From NCBI GenBank assembly GCA_947455465.1, contig CANGNS010000012.1, positions 1 to 64,000 on the forward strand: DNA of 64,000 nucleotides, written 5' to 3'. The DNA comes from Comamonadaceae bacterium. GTDB lineage: Bacteria > Pseudomonadota > Gammaproteobacteria > Burkholderiales > Burkholderiaceae_C. Under the pieces are notes generated by a model that was not told where the DNA came from, ran no database searches, and saw only the letters and a list, made by a program, of their open reading frames with translations. Below are positions 35,691 through 44,111 of this stretch, piece after piece; the first letter of the stretch is position 1, and each line of letters begins with the position of its first letter. The position numbers were made by a program, and so were the translations under genes.

Positions 35691-35717
35691 CACCCTGGCC
35701 TGCCCCACCCCAGGGTG
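35691..35717. promoter_or_regulatory. Dyad in the IclR/GMC divergent promoter region
   Basis: CACCCTGG and CCAGGGTG form a perfect eight-base inverted repeat with an 11-base spacer, in the 96-base gap between the divergent genes. Candidate IclR operator; binding is inferred. Confidence 0.4.
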
Positions 35718-35770
35718 GACAATGCTAGGAAATTACCATGTGCATCATCGTAAAAACGCCCTAAGCAAAT

Positions 35771-36628
35771 ATGCAAGCAGATCTATCGGCCCTGTCCGCA
35801 TCTGAAACAAACAGGCCGCGCGCTGTTTCAAAACTTGAGCTCTCCGGCAAAGATGCGGCGGGCGCAGATGCCCGTGCGCTGCGCCCCCTGTTGCTGCTAG
35901 AGACGCTATCGCAGCAGCACAGCGGCATCAGCTTGTCGGCGCTGGCCGAGCGCCTGGGCCTGCCCAAGGCCTCCGTCATGCGCCTTTTGCATGCCCTGCA
36001 AGGCCAGGCCTACGTGATGCGCGACCCCGGAACCTCCGTCTTCACGCTGGGCCCACGCGCCGCAGCCCTGGGCTTACGTACCTTGCACGCCGCTTCCGTG
36101 GCGCACCGCTACCGGCCCCTGCTCAGCGCGCTGGTGCAACGGCTGGGCGAGACCTGCAACCTGACCACCCGAGAAGGCGCGCAGGTGCTCTACATCGACC
36201 GGGTGGAAACCACCGAGCCGCTGCGCATGACTTTGCCGCCGGGCTCGCGCGTGCCCTCGCACTGCACGGCCAGCGGCAAGCTGTTTTTGTCGCAGATGCC
36301 CGCGCCCGACTGCCAGGCGCTGGTCGAAGGGCTGGCGCGCGAGCGCAAGACCGCCCACACCCACACCAGCGTGGCCGCGTTAATGGCCGAAATCGAACGC
36401 ACGCGTAAACGCGGCATAGGCGTGGACAACGAGGAATTCATCAACGGTATGGTGGCTATCGCCATCCCGGTGCGCGATGCGCAAGGCCAGTGCGTGGCAG
36501 CTGTCGCCTGCCACACCCCCACGGCGCGCCTGAGCCTGACCGACTTGCTGGCCCATGCCCCAGCCATCGAGCGCACGGCGCAGCAAATCGCCGCCTTGCT
36601 GCTGGGCAACGCCCGCCAAGCCGTCTAA
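35771..36628 (+). CDS. IclR-family transcriptional regulator
   Basis: A 285-residue regulator. The N-terminal winged HTH includes ISLSALAERLGLPKASVMRL (about residues 54-73), followed by the IclR effector-binding domain with VLYIDRVETTEPLRM, GSRVPSHCTASGKLFLS and GIGVDNEEFINGMVAIAIPV. It is divergent from the GMC oxidoreductase/ABC operon and so probably controls it. About 35 residues of N-terminal extension precede the HTH. Confidence 0.9.
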   Translation: MQADLSALSASETNRPRAVSKLELSGKDAAGADARALRPLLLLETLSQQHSGISLSALAERLGLPKASVMRLLHALQGQAYVMRDPGTSVFTLGPRAAALGLRTLHAASVAHRYRPLLSALVQRLGETCNLTTREGAQVLYIDRVETTEPLRMTLPPGSRVPSHCTASGKLFLSQMPAPDCQALVEGLARERKTAHTHTSVAALMAEIERTRKRGIGVDNEEFINGMVAIAIPVRDAQGQCVAAVACHTPTARLSLTDLLAHAPAIERTAQQIAALLLGNARQAV

Positions 36629-36631
36629 TCC

Positions 36632-37489
36632 ATGGCCCACTACCTGATCGGTGACATCCAAGGTTGTGACCAGGCGCTCGGTCGCTTGCTGGCGCACATC
36701 GGCTTTTCGGCCAGCCGCGACACCGCCTACCTGCTGGGCGATCTGGTCAACCGGGGGCCCGACTCGCTGGCGGTGCTGCGCCGCGTGCAGGCCTTGGACG
36801 GCGCCGCCCGCTGCCTGCTGGGCAACCACGACCTGCATTTGCTGGCGCTGGCCCAGGGCGTGCGCCAGCCCCACCGCAGCGACACCCTGGACGCCGTGCT
36901 GGCCGCGCCCGACCGCAGCGCGCTGCTGCACTGGCTGCGCCAGCAGCCGCTGGCCTTGCATCTGGCGCACGAGGGCGTGTCGGTCTTGATGGTGCACGCC
37001 GGCGTGCTGCCCCAGTGGGACTGCGCGCACACGCTGGCCTTGGCCGCCGAGGTGCAGTCCGTGCTGCAGGGCCCGCAACATGGCGAATTTTTGGCGCAGA
37101 TGTACGGCAACACGCCCGCGCAGTGGGACGAGGGTTTGCAAGGCCCGGACCGCTGGCGGGTGATCGTCAATGCGCTTACGCGCTTGCGCTTTTGCGACGC
37201 CCAGGGCCGCATGGAGTTTGAAACCAAAGAAGGCCTGGGCGCTGCGCCTGCCGGCTTCACACCCTGGTTTGACGCACCGGGGCGGCGCACAGCGCAGGAC
37301 ACGGTGGCCTTTGGCCATTGGTCAACGCTGGGCTGGCTGGAGCGCGCTGATGTGCTGTCTTTAGATAGCGGCTGCGTCTGGGGCGGCTGCTTGAGCGCAC
37401 TGCGCCTGGAGCCGTGCATGCAAAGCGGAGTTTTGCGCCACACGCTGCTGCAGGTGGACTGCCCGCAAGCACAACAACCCGGCGGCTAA
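36632..37489 (+). CDS. apaH: Symmetrical bis(5'-nucleosyl)-tetraphosphatase ApaH
   Basis: A 285-residue metallophosphoesterase that splits Ap4A into two ADP and removes Np4A caps from RNA. Metal-binding motifs are clear: YLIGDIQGCDQ at the N terminus, GDLVNRGPDSL, LLGNHDLHLLAL and FGHWSTLGW. It starts three bases after the IclR gene, so the two may share a message. Length is normal. Confidence 0.93.
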   Translation: MAHYLIGDIQGCDQALGRLLAHIGFSASRDTAYLLGDLVNRGPDSLAVLRRVQALDGAARCLLGNHDLHLLALAQGVRQPHRSDTLDAVLAAPDRSALLHWLRQQPLALHLAHEGVSVLMVHAGVLPQWDCAHTLALAAEVQSVLQGPQHGEFLAQMYGNTPAQWDEGLQGPDRWRVIVNALTRLRFCDAQGRMEFETKEGLGAAPAGFTPWFDAPGRRTAQDTVAFGHWSTLGWLERADVLSLDSGCVWGGCLSALRLEPCMQSGVLRHTLLQVDCPQAQQPGG

Positions 37490-37509
37490 GCGCTCCCCCC
37501 GCACGCAGC

Positions 37510-39078
37510 TCAAGAAGGGTCGGCCGCCTTGAACAAAAAGGCCACGCGCCGCTTGGGCTTGATATTGGCCGAAATACTGCGCGCGCCGGTGCGCGGCGCC
37601 GCTTCCCAGGCCGGCTTGACTTCGGGCGCCACGCTGGGCTCGTAAGGCTGGTCAAAAAACGGGTCTTTGGGCGCTGCGGGCGGGCGGGTGTAGTCGCGCC
37701 GGGGGGCGCGCTCGTCGCGGGCGGGCCGGGCGAACTGCCCTTCGTGGGCAATATCGCGCAAGCCGCCGCGCTCGGTGCTGCGCGGAGCCCGGCGTGAATC
37801 GTCGCGCGCCTCGTCTTGGTACATGCGCCGGCCATCGTTGATGCGGCCTTGGCCTGCGGCAGGACCATCCTCTTCAAACTCGATGGCTTCAAGCTCAATC
37901 TTGGTTTTGATCAGCTTTTCGATGTCGGCCACCAGGCGCGCATCGTTTTTGCCACCCACAAAGCTCACTGCCAGCCCGGAGGCGCCAGCGCGGCCGGTGC
38001 GGCCAATGCGGTGCACATAATCTTCGGCGTTAAAGGGCACGTCAAAGTTGAATACGGCGGGCACGTCTTTGATATCAAGGCCGCGCGCGGCGACATCGGT
38101 GCAAACCAGCAAATCGACCTCGCCGCTTTTGAAAGCTTCGAGGGCTTTGAGGCGCTCGTCCTGGCTTTTATCGCCGTGCAAAGCGGTGGTTTTGAGGCCC
38201 TCGCGTTCCAGCGAACGCGCTAAGCGGGCGCAGCCCAGCTTGCTGTTGACAAACACAAAGGCCTGCTTGAGCTGGTGCTTGCGAATGACATGGTGTAGCG
38301 CGCGGCGCTTGTCGTCGTCCCCCACGCTGTAGAAATGCTGCTGCACCGTCGAGGCCGTGGCATTGGAACGCGCCACCTCGATGGTGATGGGGTCTTGCAA
38401 GTAGCTGCTGGCCAGGCGCTTGATCTCAGGCGAGAAGGTCGCCGAGAACAAGAGGGTGGTGCGCTGCTTGGGCAGGTAGCTCAGGATGCGCTGCAAATCG
38501 GGCAAAAAGCCAATGTCCAGCATGCGGTCGGCTTCGTCGAGCACCACATATTCCACCTGGTTGAGCACCGCGTTTTTGGCCTCGATATGGTCCAGCAAGC
38601 GCCCGGGCGTGGCCACCAGCACTTCCACGCCTTTTTTCAGTTCGGCCGTTTGCGGCTTCATGTCCATGCCGCCAAAGACGACGGCGCTGCGCAGTTGCGT
38701 GTACTTGGCGTAGAGCTTGATTTGCTGGGCCACCTGGTCGGCCAGCTCGCGGGTGGGCAAGAGCACCAGGGCGCGCACTGGGTGGCGGGCGGGCGAGGTG
38801 GAGGCGTTTTCGTGCTTTAAGAGGCGGTGCAGCAGCGGCAGCGAGAAGGCCGCTGTCTTGCCGGTGCCGGTCTGGGCGGCGCCCATCACGTCTTTGCCGG
38901 TGAGTACCACGGGAATGGCCTGGGCCTGGATCGGCGTCATGGATTCATAGCCCATCTCGGCGACGGCGCGGGCCAAGGGGGCGGCCAGTTGCAACTGGGC
39001 AAAGGCCATCACGGGGGTGTCCGTGGAGAGGGAGTCGCTGCTGGGAGCGCTTGGGGAATCAGTGGTCTGTTCGAGCAT
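37510..39078 (-). CDS. rhlE: DEAD-box RNA helicase, RhlE type
   Basis: A 522-residue ATP-dependent RNA helicase. Visible motifs in order: Q motif (YESMTPIQAQAIP), motif I AQTGTGKTAAF, Ia PTRELADQ, II VLDEADRML, III FSATFS, V TDVAARGLDI and VI HRIGRTGRAG. The C-terminal 130 residues are charged and Arg/Pro-rich, probably disordered and RNA-binding. The start is uncertain: the ATG at 39078 (MLEQTTDSP) is used, but MAFAQLQLAAPL at 39009 aligns better with usual RhlE N termini. Confidence 0.92.
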   Translation of the reverse strand: MLEQTTDSPSAPSSDSLSTDTPVMAFAQLQLAAPLARAVAEMGYESMTPIQAQAIPVVLTGKDVMGAAQTGTGKTAAFSLPLLHRLLKHENASTSPARHPVRALVLLPTRELADQVAQQIKLYAKYTQLRSAVVFGGMDMKPQTAELKKGVEVLVATPGRLLDHIEAKNAVLNQVEYVVLDEADRMLDIGFLPDLQRILSYLPKQRTTLLFSATFSPEIKRLASSYLQDPITIEVARSNATASTVQQHFYSVGDDDKRRALHHVIRKHQLKQAFVFVNSKLGCARLARSLEREGLKTTALHGDKSQDERLKALEAFKSGEVDLLVCTDVAARGLDIKDVPAVFNFDVPFNAEDYVHRIGRTGRAGASGLAVSFVGGKNDARLVADIEKLIKTKIELEAIEFEEDGPAAGQGRINDGRRMYQDEARDDSRRAPRSTERGGLRDIAHEGQFARPARDERAPRRDYTRPPAAPKDPFFDQPYEPSVAPEVKPAWEAAPRTGARSISANIKPKRRVAFLFKAADPS

Positions 39079-39148
39079 GCATAGCAAAAAGTGGTGCTAT
39101 CCATCCGATAGCAGGTTGCCCCAGGAACCGGGGCGCAAGTCGGATTAT

Positions 39149-39176
39149 CCCCGATACGCCCGATTCGGGGTTTTTT
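39149..39176 (+). terminator. Hairpin with T run on + strand, between dcd and rhlE
   Basis: CCCCGA and TCGGGG pair around a ten-base loop, followed by six T on the + strand. Both neighbouring genes read on the minus strand, so it would stop antisense transcription; on the minus strand it is preceded by A residues but lacks a T run. Confidence 0.45.
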
Positions 39177-39742
39177 CAGGCTTTGGGCAGGGTCACGCCT
39201 ACCTGGCCCTGGTATTTGCCGCCCCGGTCTTTGTAGCTGGTCTCGCAGACTTCGTCGCTTTCAAAGAACAGCACCTGGGCGCAACCTTCGCCGGCATAAA
39301 TCTTGGCCGGCAGGGGCGTGGTGTTGGAAAACTCCAGCGTCACATAGCCTTCCCACTCGGGCTCGAAGGGCGTGACATTGACGATGATGCCGCAGCGCGC
39401 ATAGGTCGATTTGCCCAGGCAAATGGTCAGCACATTGCGCGGAATACGGAAATACTCCATGGTGCGCGCCAGCGCAAAACTGTTGGGTGGGATGATGCAG
39501 ACGTCGTCGTGGAAGTCGACAAAACTCTTTTCGTCAAAGTTTTTCGGATCCACCACGGTGCTGTGGATATTGGTGAAAACCTTGAATTCCGGGGCGCAGC
39601 GGATGTCGTAGCCATAGCTGCTGGTGCCGTAGGAGATGATTTTGCGGCCCTCGGCCTGGCGCACCTGCCCGGGCTCGAAAGGTTCGATCATGCCGGTGGT
39701 TTCGGCCATGCGGCGTATCCATTTGTCGCTTTTGATGCTCAT
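39176..39742 (-). CDS. dcd: dCTP deaminase
   Basis: A 188-residue enzyme making dUTP from dCTP. The family pattern is complete: [56 protein letters not shown] with the catalytic Glu region, and the C-terminal [13 protein letters not shown]. The length is standard for the proteobacterial trimeric enzyme. Confidence 0.96.
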   Translation of the reverse strand: MSIKSDKWIRRMAETTGMIEPFEPGQVRQAEGRKIISYGTSSYGYDIRCAPEFKVFTNIHSTVVDPKNFDEKSFVDFHDDVCIIPPNSFALARTMEYFRIPRNVLTICLGKSTYARCGIIVNVTPFEPEWEGYVTLEFSNTTPLPAKIYAGEGCAQVLFFESDEVCETSYKDRGGKYQGQVGVTLPKA

Positions 39743-39767
39743 AAGGGGCTCGGTACGGGTGGGAAGG

Positions 39768-41093
39768 CTATTGTAGGTTTGGCGCCTGGGCCAGCACGGT
39801 GCGCTCGATCAGGCGGTCATCGCCCAGCACCACCATGCCAAAAAGCAGCTCGTCCACGCTGTTGGCAAGCGCTGTTTTGCGCGCCAAGAGCGGCGTGGCG
39901 CGCGGGTTGAGCACCACAAAATCGGCCTCGCAGCCGGGCAGCAGATTGCCCACCACTCCGCCCAGCCCCAGGGCCTGGGCCGCGCCGGCGGTGTGCTGCC
40001 ACCACAAGTTTTGCGGCGAGAGCGAGAGCCCGGCCTTGGACTGGCCCTCGCGCCCCACGTAATACGCCGCCAGCATGGTCTGAAACGGGCTAAAGCTGGT
40101 GCCCCCGCCCACGTCGCTGGCCAAACCGTAGGCAAAACCGGCTTGCTGGGCGGCCGCGTAGTCAAAAAATCCGCTGCCCAAAAACAGATTGCTGGTCGGG
40201 CAAACGGCGGCCGCAGCGCCGCTGCTGCGCATCAGCGCCCGGTCGGTCGCGTCCAAATGAATGCAGTGCGCATACACGGCACGCGAACGCAAGAGCCCGA
40301 AATCGGCGTAAGTGCCCAAATAACTGGCCGATTGCGGGAACAGCGCCCGCGCCCAGGCGATCTCGTCGTAGTTTTCGGCCACATGGCTTTGGATCCAGAC
40401 GTCCGGGTGGCGCGCCGCCAGTTCGCCGGCGCCGCGCAGTTGGGCGTCGCTGCAGGTCGGGGCAAAGCGCGGCGTGATGGCGTAGCCCAGGCGGCCCTGG
40501 CCGTGCCAGCGGGCAATCAGGTCCTCCGACTCGCACAGGCTGTGCTCCACCGCGTCGCGACCGGGGCCGGGCTGGTTGAGCAAGGCCGGCGGCGCATGCC
40601 GGTCCATCAAGCACAAGCCGGTGATCAGGCGCATGCCGCGCGCCTGCGCCTGGCTAAACAGCGCGTCCACCGAGGCGCTGTGCGTGGTGGCAAAGGCCAG
40701 CGCCGTGCTCACGCCGTTGCGCAGCAATTCGTCCACAAAAAAAGTGGCTGCCGCGGCGCCATAGGCGGCGTCGGCAAAGCGCTGTTCCTCGGGGAAGGTG
40801 TAGTTTTCCAGCCAAGGCAGCAGGCCGTCGGCCGGCGAGCCGATGACATTGGTTTGCGGGAAATGCACATGCATGTCCACAAAACCGGGCGCGATGATGC
40901 GCCCGGGCAGATGCTCGACGGGCAAGCGGCAGTTCAGCGCGCTCAGGGTGCGCCAGTCGCCGATGGCCTGCACCACCTGACGGCCTTGCGCATCGGGCGC
41001 AAGCACCAAAAGGCCGTCCTCCTCCCAGCGCACCACGGGCTGGGTCGGGTCGGGGAACCACAGCAGGCTGGCCCGGTAACCGCGTGCGCTCAT
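39768..41093 (-). CDS. guaD: Guanine deaminase
   Basis: A 441-residue amidohydrolase converting guanine to xanthine. The zinc motif HVH is at residues 75-77 ([18 protein letters not shown]). Other family blocks are [33 protein letters not shown] and [17 protein letters not shown]. The ATG at 41093 overlaps the queD stop (ATGA); an in-frame start at 41195 would run back into queD. Coupling with queD/queE is unusual for a purine-salvage enzyme. Confidence 0.92.
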   Translation of the reverse strand: MSARGYRASLLWFPDPTQPVVRWEEDGLLVLAPDAQGRQVVQAIGDWRTLSALNCRLPVEHLPGRIIAPGFVDMHVHFPQTNVIGSPADGLLPWLENYTFPEEQRFADAAYGAAAATFFVDELLRNGVSTALAFATTHSASVDALFSQAQARGMRLITGLCLMDRHAPPALLNQPGPGRDAVEHSLCESEDLIARWHGQGRLGYAITPRFAPTCSDAQLRGAGELAARHPDVWIQSHVAENYDEIAWARALFPQSASYLGTYADFGLLRSRAVYAHCIHLDATDRALMRSSGAAAAVCPTSNLFLGSGFFDYAAAQQAGFAYGLASDVGGGTSFSPFQTMLAAYYVGREGQSKAGLSLSPQNLWWQHTAGAAQALGLGGVVGNLLPGCEADFVVLNPRATPLLARKTALANSVDELLFGMVVLGDDRLIERTVLAQAPNLQ

Positions 41094-41467
41094 GGGCGGC
41101 CCAGGGTGCAGCTGTCGCCCAAGGCATCGCGCCAGACGCGCACGCGCTCCAGGCCCGCAAAGTCGGGAGCCAAGGCACGCCAGATGAAGGCGCACAGGTT
41201 CTCCAAGGTGGCCGGGCCCAGGCCGGGCACTTCGTCGAGCAGGCGGTGGTCCAGCTGCGGGCGCAGCAGCTCGATGCGCTGGCGCACGCGGCCTAAATCG
41301 ACCACCATGCCCGATTGCGCATCGGGTGTGCCGGCGATGCTCACTTCGGCGTAGTAGGTGTGGCCGTGCACGCGCAGGCTGCCCTCGGTCTCGATGTCGC
41401 GGCGCAAGGTGTGGGCGGCATCAAAAAAGAATTTTTGGCTGATGCAAAACTGCTGGGGGGTGTTCAT
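41090..41467 (-). CDS. queD: QueD-like 6-carboxytetrahydropterin synthase, catalytic Cys not apparent
   Basis: A 125-residue T-fold protein of the PTPS/QueD family, the first dedicated step to 7-deazaguanine (queuosine) from dihydroneopterin triphosphate. Zinc ligands His19 (FFDAAHTL), His34 and His36 (RVHGHTY) are present, as is the LDHRLLDEVPGLGPATLENL block. The position four residues before the first His of HGH, which is the catalytic Cys in E. coli QueD, is Ser30 here. Start placed at the ATG that overlaps the queE stop (ATGA). Function is supported by queE next to it, but the chemistry may differ. Confidence 0.85.
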   Translation of the reverse strand: MNTPQQFCISQKFFFDAAHTLRRDIETEGSLRVHGHTYYAEVSIAGTPDAQSGMVVDLGRVRQRIELLRPQLDHRLLDEVPGLGPATLENLCAFIWRALAPDFAGLERVRVWRDALGDSCTLGRP

Positions 41468-42108
41468 CGGATGCCTGTGATTTTGTGGGTCTGGACGCTG
41501 AGCTTCCACACCGGGTTGCGAAGGCAAGCCTCAATGCACAGAGCGGTGTGCTGCTTGCGCAAAATGCTGTCCAGGGGCTGCAGCCGGTGGTGCATAAACG
41601 GCAGCGCCTGGAGGGCGGCCAAATCGTCCGCACCAAAACCCTCTTGCGGCCAGACCAGCTTGAGCTCCTGGCCCTGACGCTGCACCAAAGGTGCGCCGGC
41701 TTTGGGGCTGACGCAAATCCAGTCGATGCCCGCCGGGACCGGCAAGCTGCCATTGGTTTCCAGCGCAATCTCAAAGCCCTGGGCATGCAGCGCATCTATC
41801 AAGGCTGCGTCCACCTGCAAGAGCGGCTCGCCGCCGGTGAGCACTACAAAGCGTTCTCTGGCAAAAGCCGCCGGCCACAACGCGGCGATTTGGCTGGCCA
41901 GCGCCTGCGCGCCGTCATAACGCCCGCCCAGGGTGCCGTCCGTGCCGACAAAGTCGGTATCGCAAAAGCGGCAGACGGCGCTGGCGCGGTCCTGCTCGCG
42001 CCCGGACCACAGATTGCAGCCGGCAAAGCGACAAAACACCGCCGGCCGGCCAGCGTGCGCGCCTTCGCCTTGCAGGGTGTAAAAAATCTCTTTAACTTGG
42101 TAACTCAT
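41464..42108 (-). CDS. queE: 7-carboxy-7-deazaguanine synthase
   Basis: A 214-residue radical-SAM enzyme that contracts the QueD product to 7-carboxy-7-deazaguanine. Cysteines C31, C46 and C49 form a CX14CX2C cluster site (CNLWSGREQDRAS, then CRFCDTDF), the arrangement known from Burkholderia QueE rather than the classical CX3CX2C. FYTLQGEGAHAGRPAVFCR at the N terminus and VLTGGEPLLQ are further family marks. It is the first large gene of the queE-queD-guaD operon; a short ORF overlaps its start. Confidence 0.94.
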   Translation of the reverse strand: MSYQVKEIFYTLQGEGAHAGRPAVFCRFAGCNLWSGREQDRASAVCRFCDTDFVGTDGTLGGRYDGAQALASQIAALWPAAFARERFVVLTGGEPLLQVDAALIDALHAQGFEIALETNGSLPVPAGIDWICVSPKAGAPLVQRQGQELKLVWPQEGFGADDLAALQALPFMHHRLQPLDSILRKQHTALCIEACLRNPVWKLSVQTHKITGIR

Positions 42109-42200
42109 ACAGCCAGCGGGGTGAAGCAGCCGATAGAGCGGGGGGATTCGCCGGTGGCGCGCGCACAGGCGCGCACGGTCGAGGCGAGGTTTTTATACAT
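42105..42200 (-). CDS. Possible 31-residue leader or small protein coupled to queE
   Basis: A short ORF starting MYKNLASTVRACARATGESP and ending in a TGA that overlaps the queE ATG (ATGA). AGAGGA lies five bases before its ATG, a better ribosome site than anything in front of queE itself. Third codon positions are mostly G or C, like true genes here. It could be a small protein or a leader that feeds ribosomes into queE. No homologue recognised; existence is inferred from signals alone. Confidence 0.45.
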   Translation of the reverse strand: MYKNLASTVRACARATGESPRSIGCFTPLAV

Positions 42201-42297
42201 GGTAGTCCTCTACATGGCCCGGAGAAAAAATGCGGCAGACCCGCCGGACCCGGGCTGCAACGGGGTAGATTTTACAATCGGGCTTTTCAGGACTACC
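42201..42297. repeat. Nine-base inverted repeat flanking the queE/desaturase promoter region
   Basis: GGTAGTCCT at 42201-42209 and its complement AGGACTACC at 42289-42297 bracket about 80 bases between divergent transcripts. The left copy overlaps the ribosome site of the small ORF. It could be a paired operator or chance. Confidence 0.3.
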
Positions 42298-42320
42298 TAC
42301 TGCGCTCCGGCCCACTTGCC

Positions 42321-43280
42321 ATGCCCGCCCTGCCCGACTCCGCCGCCAAGCCGGCCGGCCTCGCCGCCGGGCGCAGCCGTCCTTATGGGCTGGAGTGGCC
42401 CACCTGGCTGCTCATCGCCTGCGTCTATGGTCTGTGGCTGAGCGCGCTGGGCTGGTACCGCAGCGCCCAAGCGCCCGCTGCGTTGGCGCTGGTGGTGCTC
42501 GCCGCTGCTTGGTATATGAGCTTGCAACACGAACTGGTGCACGGCCACCCCAGCCCCTGGCCCAGGCTCAACCGCTGGCTGGGCCTGGCCCCCTTAGCGG
42601 TTTGCTACCCCTTTGATATTTACCGCGACAGCCACCTGGCCCACCACCGCGACGAGCTGTTGACCTACCCCGGCCAAGACCCGGAAAGCAATTACCTGGA
42701 CCCGCACGATTTCGCCGCCTGCCACCCCCTCTTGCGCGCCCTGCTGGTGGCGCAGCGCACGTCCTTGGGGCGCTTTTTCATTTCGCCGGCCTTTGGCATT
42801 GCGCGCTTGCTGCGCCCCTTGCTTGCGCGCAGCTATTGGGCCGACCCGGCCTTGCGCTGGACCTGGCTGCAACACGGCGTGCTGCTGGTGCTGATGCTGT
42901 GGGGGGTGCAGGCCTACGCGGGCATCAGCCCCATGCAGTACCTGGCGCTGAGCTACCTCGGCCTGGGCCTGGCCTTTATGCGCTCGTTTTACGAGCACCG
43001 CCCGGCGGCTGATCCGCAACACCGCATCGTCATCAACGAGGCGGGCTGGTTCTGGCGCTTGCTGTTTTTAAATAACAACCTGCATATGGTTCACCACGCG
43101 CACCCAGGCTTGCCCTGGTACCGCATACCGGCGCTGTACCGGCAAGAGCGGGCGCATTTTCTGCAGCAAAACGGCGGCTTTGTGTTGCAGGGCTATGGGC
43201 GCTTTTTCCTGCGCCATGCGCTGCGCCCGGTCGATGCGCCGGGCCAAGCCACCCGCGACCTGCCCGCGCCCCGGGTATGA
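42321..43280 (+). CDS. Fatty acid desaturase family protein
   Basis: A 319-residue integral membrane di-iron protein. The three histidine boxes are clear: HELVHGH (70-76), HLAHH (105-109) and NNLHMVHHAHP (about 250-260). Hydrophobic segments between them match the usual four membrane helices. Substrate (fatty acyl lipid, carotenoid or other) cannot be told. The next gene overlaps by four bases (ATGA). Confidence 0.85.
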   Translation: MPALPDSAAKPAGLAAGRSRPYGLEWPTWLLIACVYGLWLSALGWYRSAQAPAALALVVLAAAWYMSLQHELVHGHPSPWPRLNRWLGLAPLAVCYPFDIYRDSHLAHHRDELLTYPGQDPESNYLDPHDFAACHPLLRALLVAQRTSLGRFFISPAFGIARLLRPLLARSYWADPALRWTWLQHGVLLVLMLWGVQAYAGISPMQYLALSYLGLGLAFMRSFYEHRPAADPQHRIVINEAGWFWRLLFLNNNLHMVHHAHPGLPWYRIPALYRQERAHFLQQNGGFVLQGYGRFFLRHALRPVDAPGQATRDLPAPRV

Positions 43281-44083
43281 CGGGCCGCAGCATCGCTCTG
43301 CCCATGTATTTGGGCGCGCCTGAGGCGGTGCAAACGCTCTGGGATGCTTTGCGCCCGACCTTGGCGGCTGCGGGGCTGAGCGGCCTTCCAAGCCTGGTGG
43401 ATTGGCCGCAGGACTTGAACCGCCATTGGCTCGCACCCGAATTGCTACTGAGCCAAAGCTGCGGCTATCCGCTGACCCACGCCCTGCGCGGGCGGGTGCA
43501 GGTGCTGGGCTGCTTTGCATACAGTGCGCCGCAGTGCAAGGCAAACCAATGCGCCAGCGTGCTGGTGGCGCGCCAGGAACACGGCCACCTTGCGCCGCGC
43601 GCGTTTGCAGGTCTGCGCGCTGCGTACAACAGCGTCGATTCGCAATCGGGCTACAACGCGCTGCGCGCGCTGGTAGCGCCTTGGGCCCAGCAAGGCCGTT
43701 TTTTCGGGCAGGTGCTGGCCACGGGCGGGCACCGCCTGAGCGTCGATGCGGTGCGCGAAGGCCGGGCCGATGTGGCCGCTGTCGACTGCGTCACCTGGGC
43801 GCTGCTGCAGCGCTATGCGCCCCAGGCGGCCCAGGGCCTGTGTATGGTGGGGCAAACCGGCAGTTACCCGGGTTTGCCTTTAATCACCTCCTGCGATACG
43901 CCAGCCGCTGAGGTAAGGGCCTTGCGCAGCGCTTTGCAAGCCTTGTTTGCGCAGCCCGAGGCGATGCAGGCCTTGGCTGCACTGGCCATCATCGGCTTTG
44001 AAGCGCTGGACGCGGCGGCCTACGCGCCTTGCGTCGAAATGGAAAACAGCGCCATCGCGCTGGGCTACCCCCAACTGGCGTAG
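43277..44083 (+). CDS. PhnD-like substrate-binding-domain protein without signal peptide
   Basis: A 268-residue protein resembling the binding proteins of phosphate/phosphonate ABC importers (PhnD). Family blocks are ELLLSQSCGYPLTH, YNSVDSQSGYNALRAL and GGHRLSVDAVREGRADVAAVDCVTWAL. There is no export signal at the N terminus (MTGRSIALPMYLGAPEAV) and no permease or ATPase gene beside it, so it may be a cytoplasmic ligand sensor or an orphan. Its start overlaps the desaturase stop. Confidence 0.75.
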   Translation: MTGRSIALPMYLGAPEAVQTLWDALRPTLAAAGLSGLPSLVDWPQDLNRHWLAPELLLSQSCGYPLTHALRGRVQVLGCFAYSAPQCKANQCASVLVARQEHGHLAPRAFAGLRAAYNSVDSQSGYNALRALVAPWAQQGRFFGQVLATGGHRLSVDAVREGRADVAAVDCVTWALLQRYAPQAAQGLCMVGQTGSYPGLPLITSCDTPAAEVRALRSALQALFAQPEAMQALAALAIIGFEALDAAAYAPCVEMENSAIALGYPQLA

Positions 44084-44111
44084 CGGCCCTAAGCCAGGCG
44101 CGCCAGCCTCT

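Noticed and set aside
39993..41354. A 453-codon open frame on the + strand across guaD and queD
   Set aside because: No recognisable motif; the minus strand has two solid enzyme families in the same place.
42100..42260. A preQ1 riboswitch upstream of queE
   Set aside because: I looked for the preQ1-I pattern of a short GC stem with an A-rich tail and found no convincing match; the small ORF explains the signals better.
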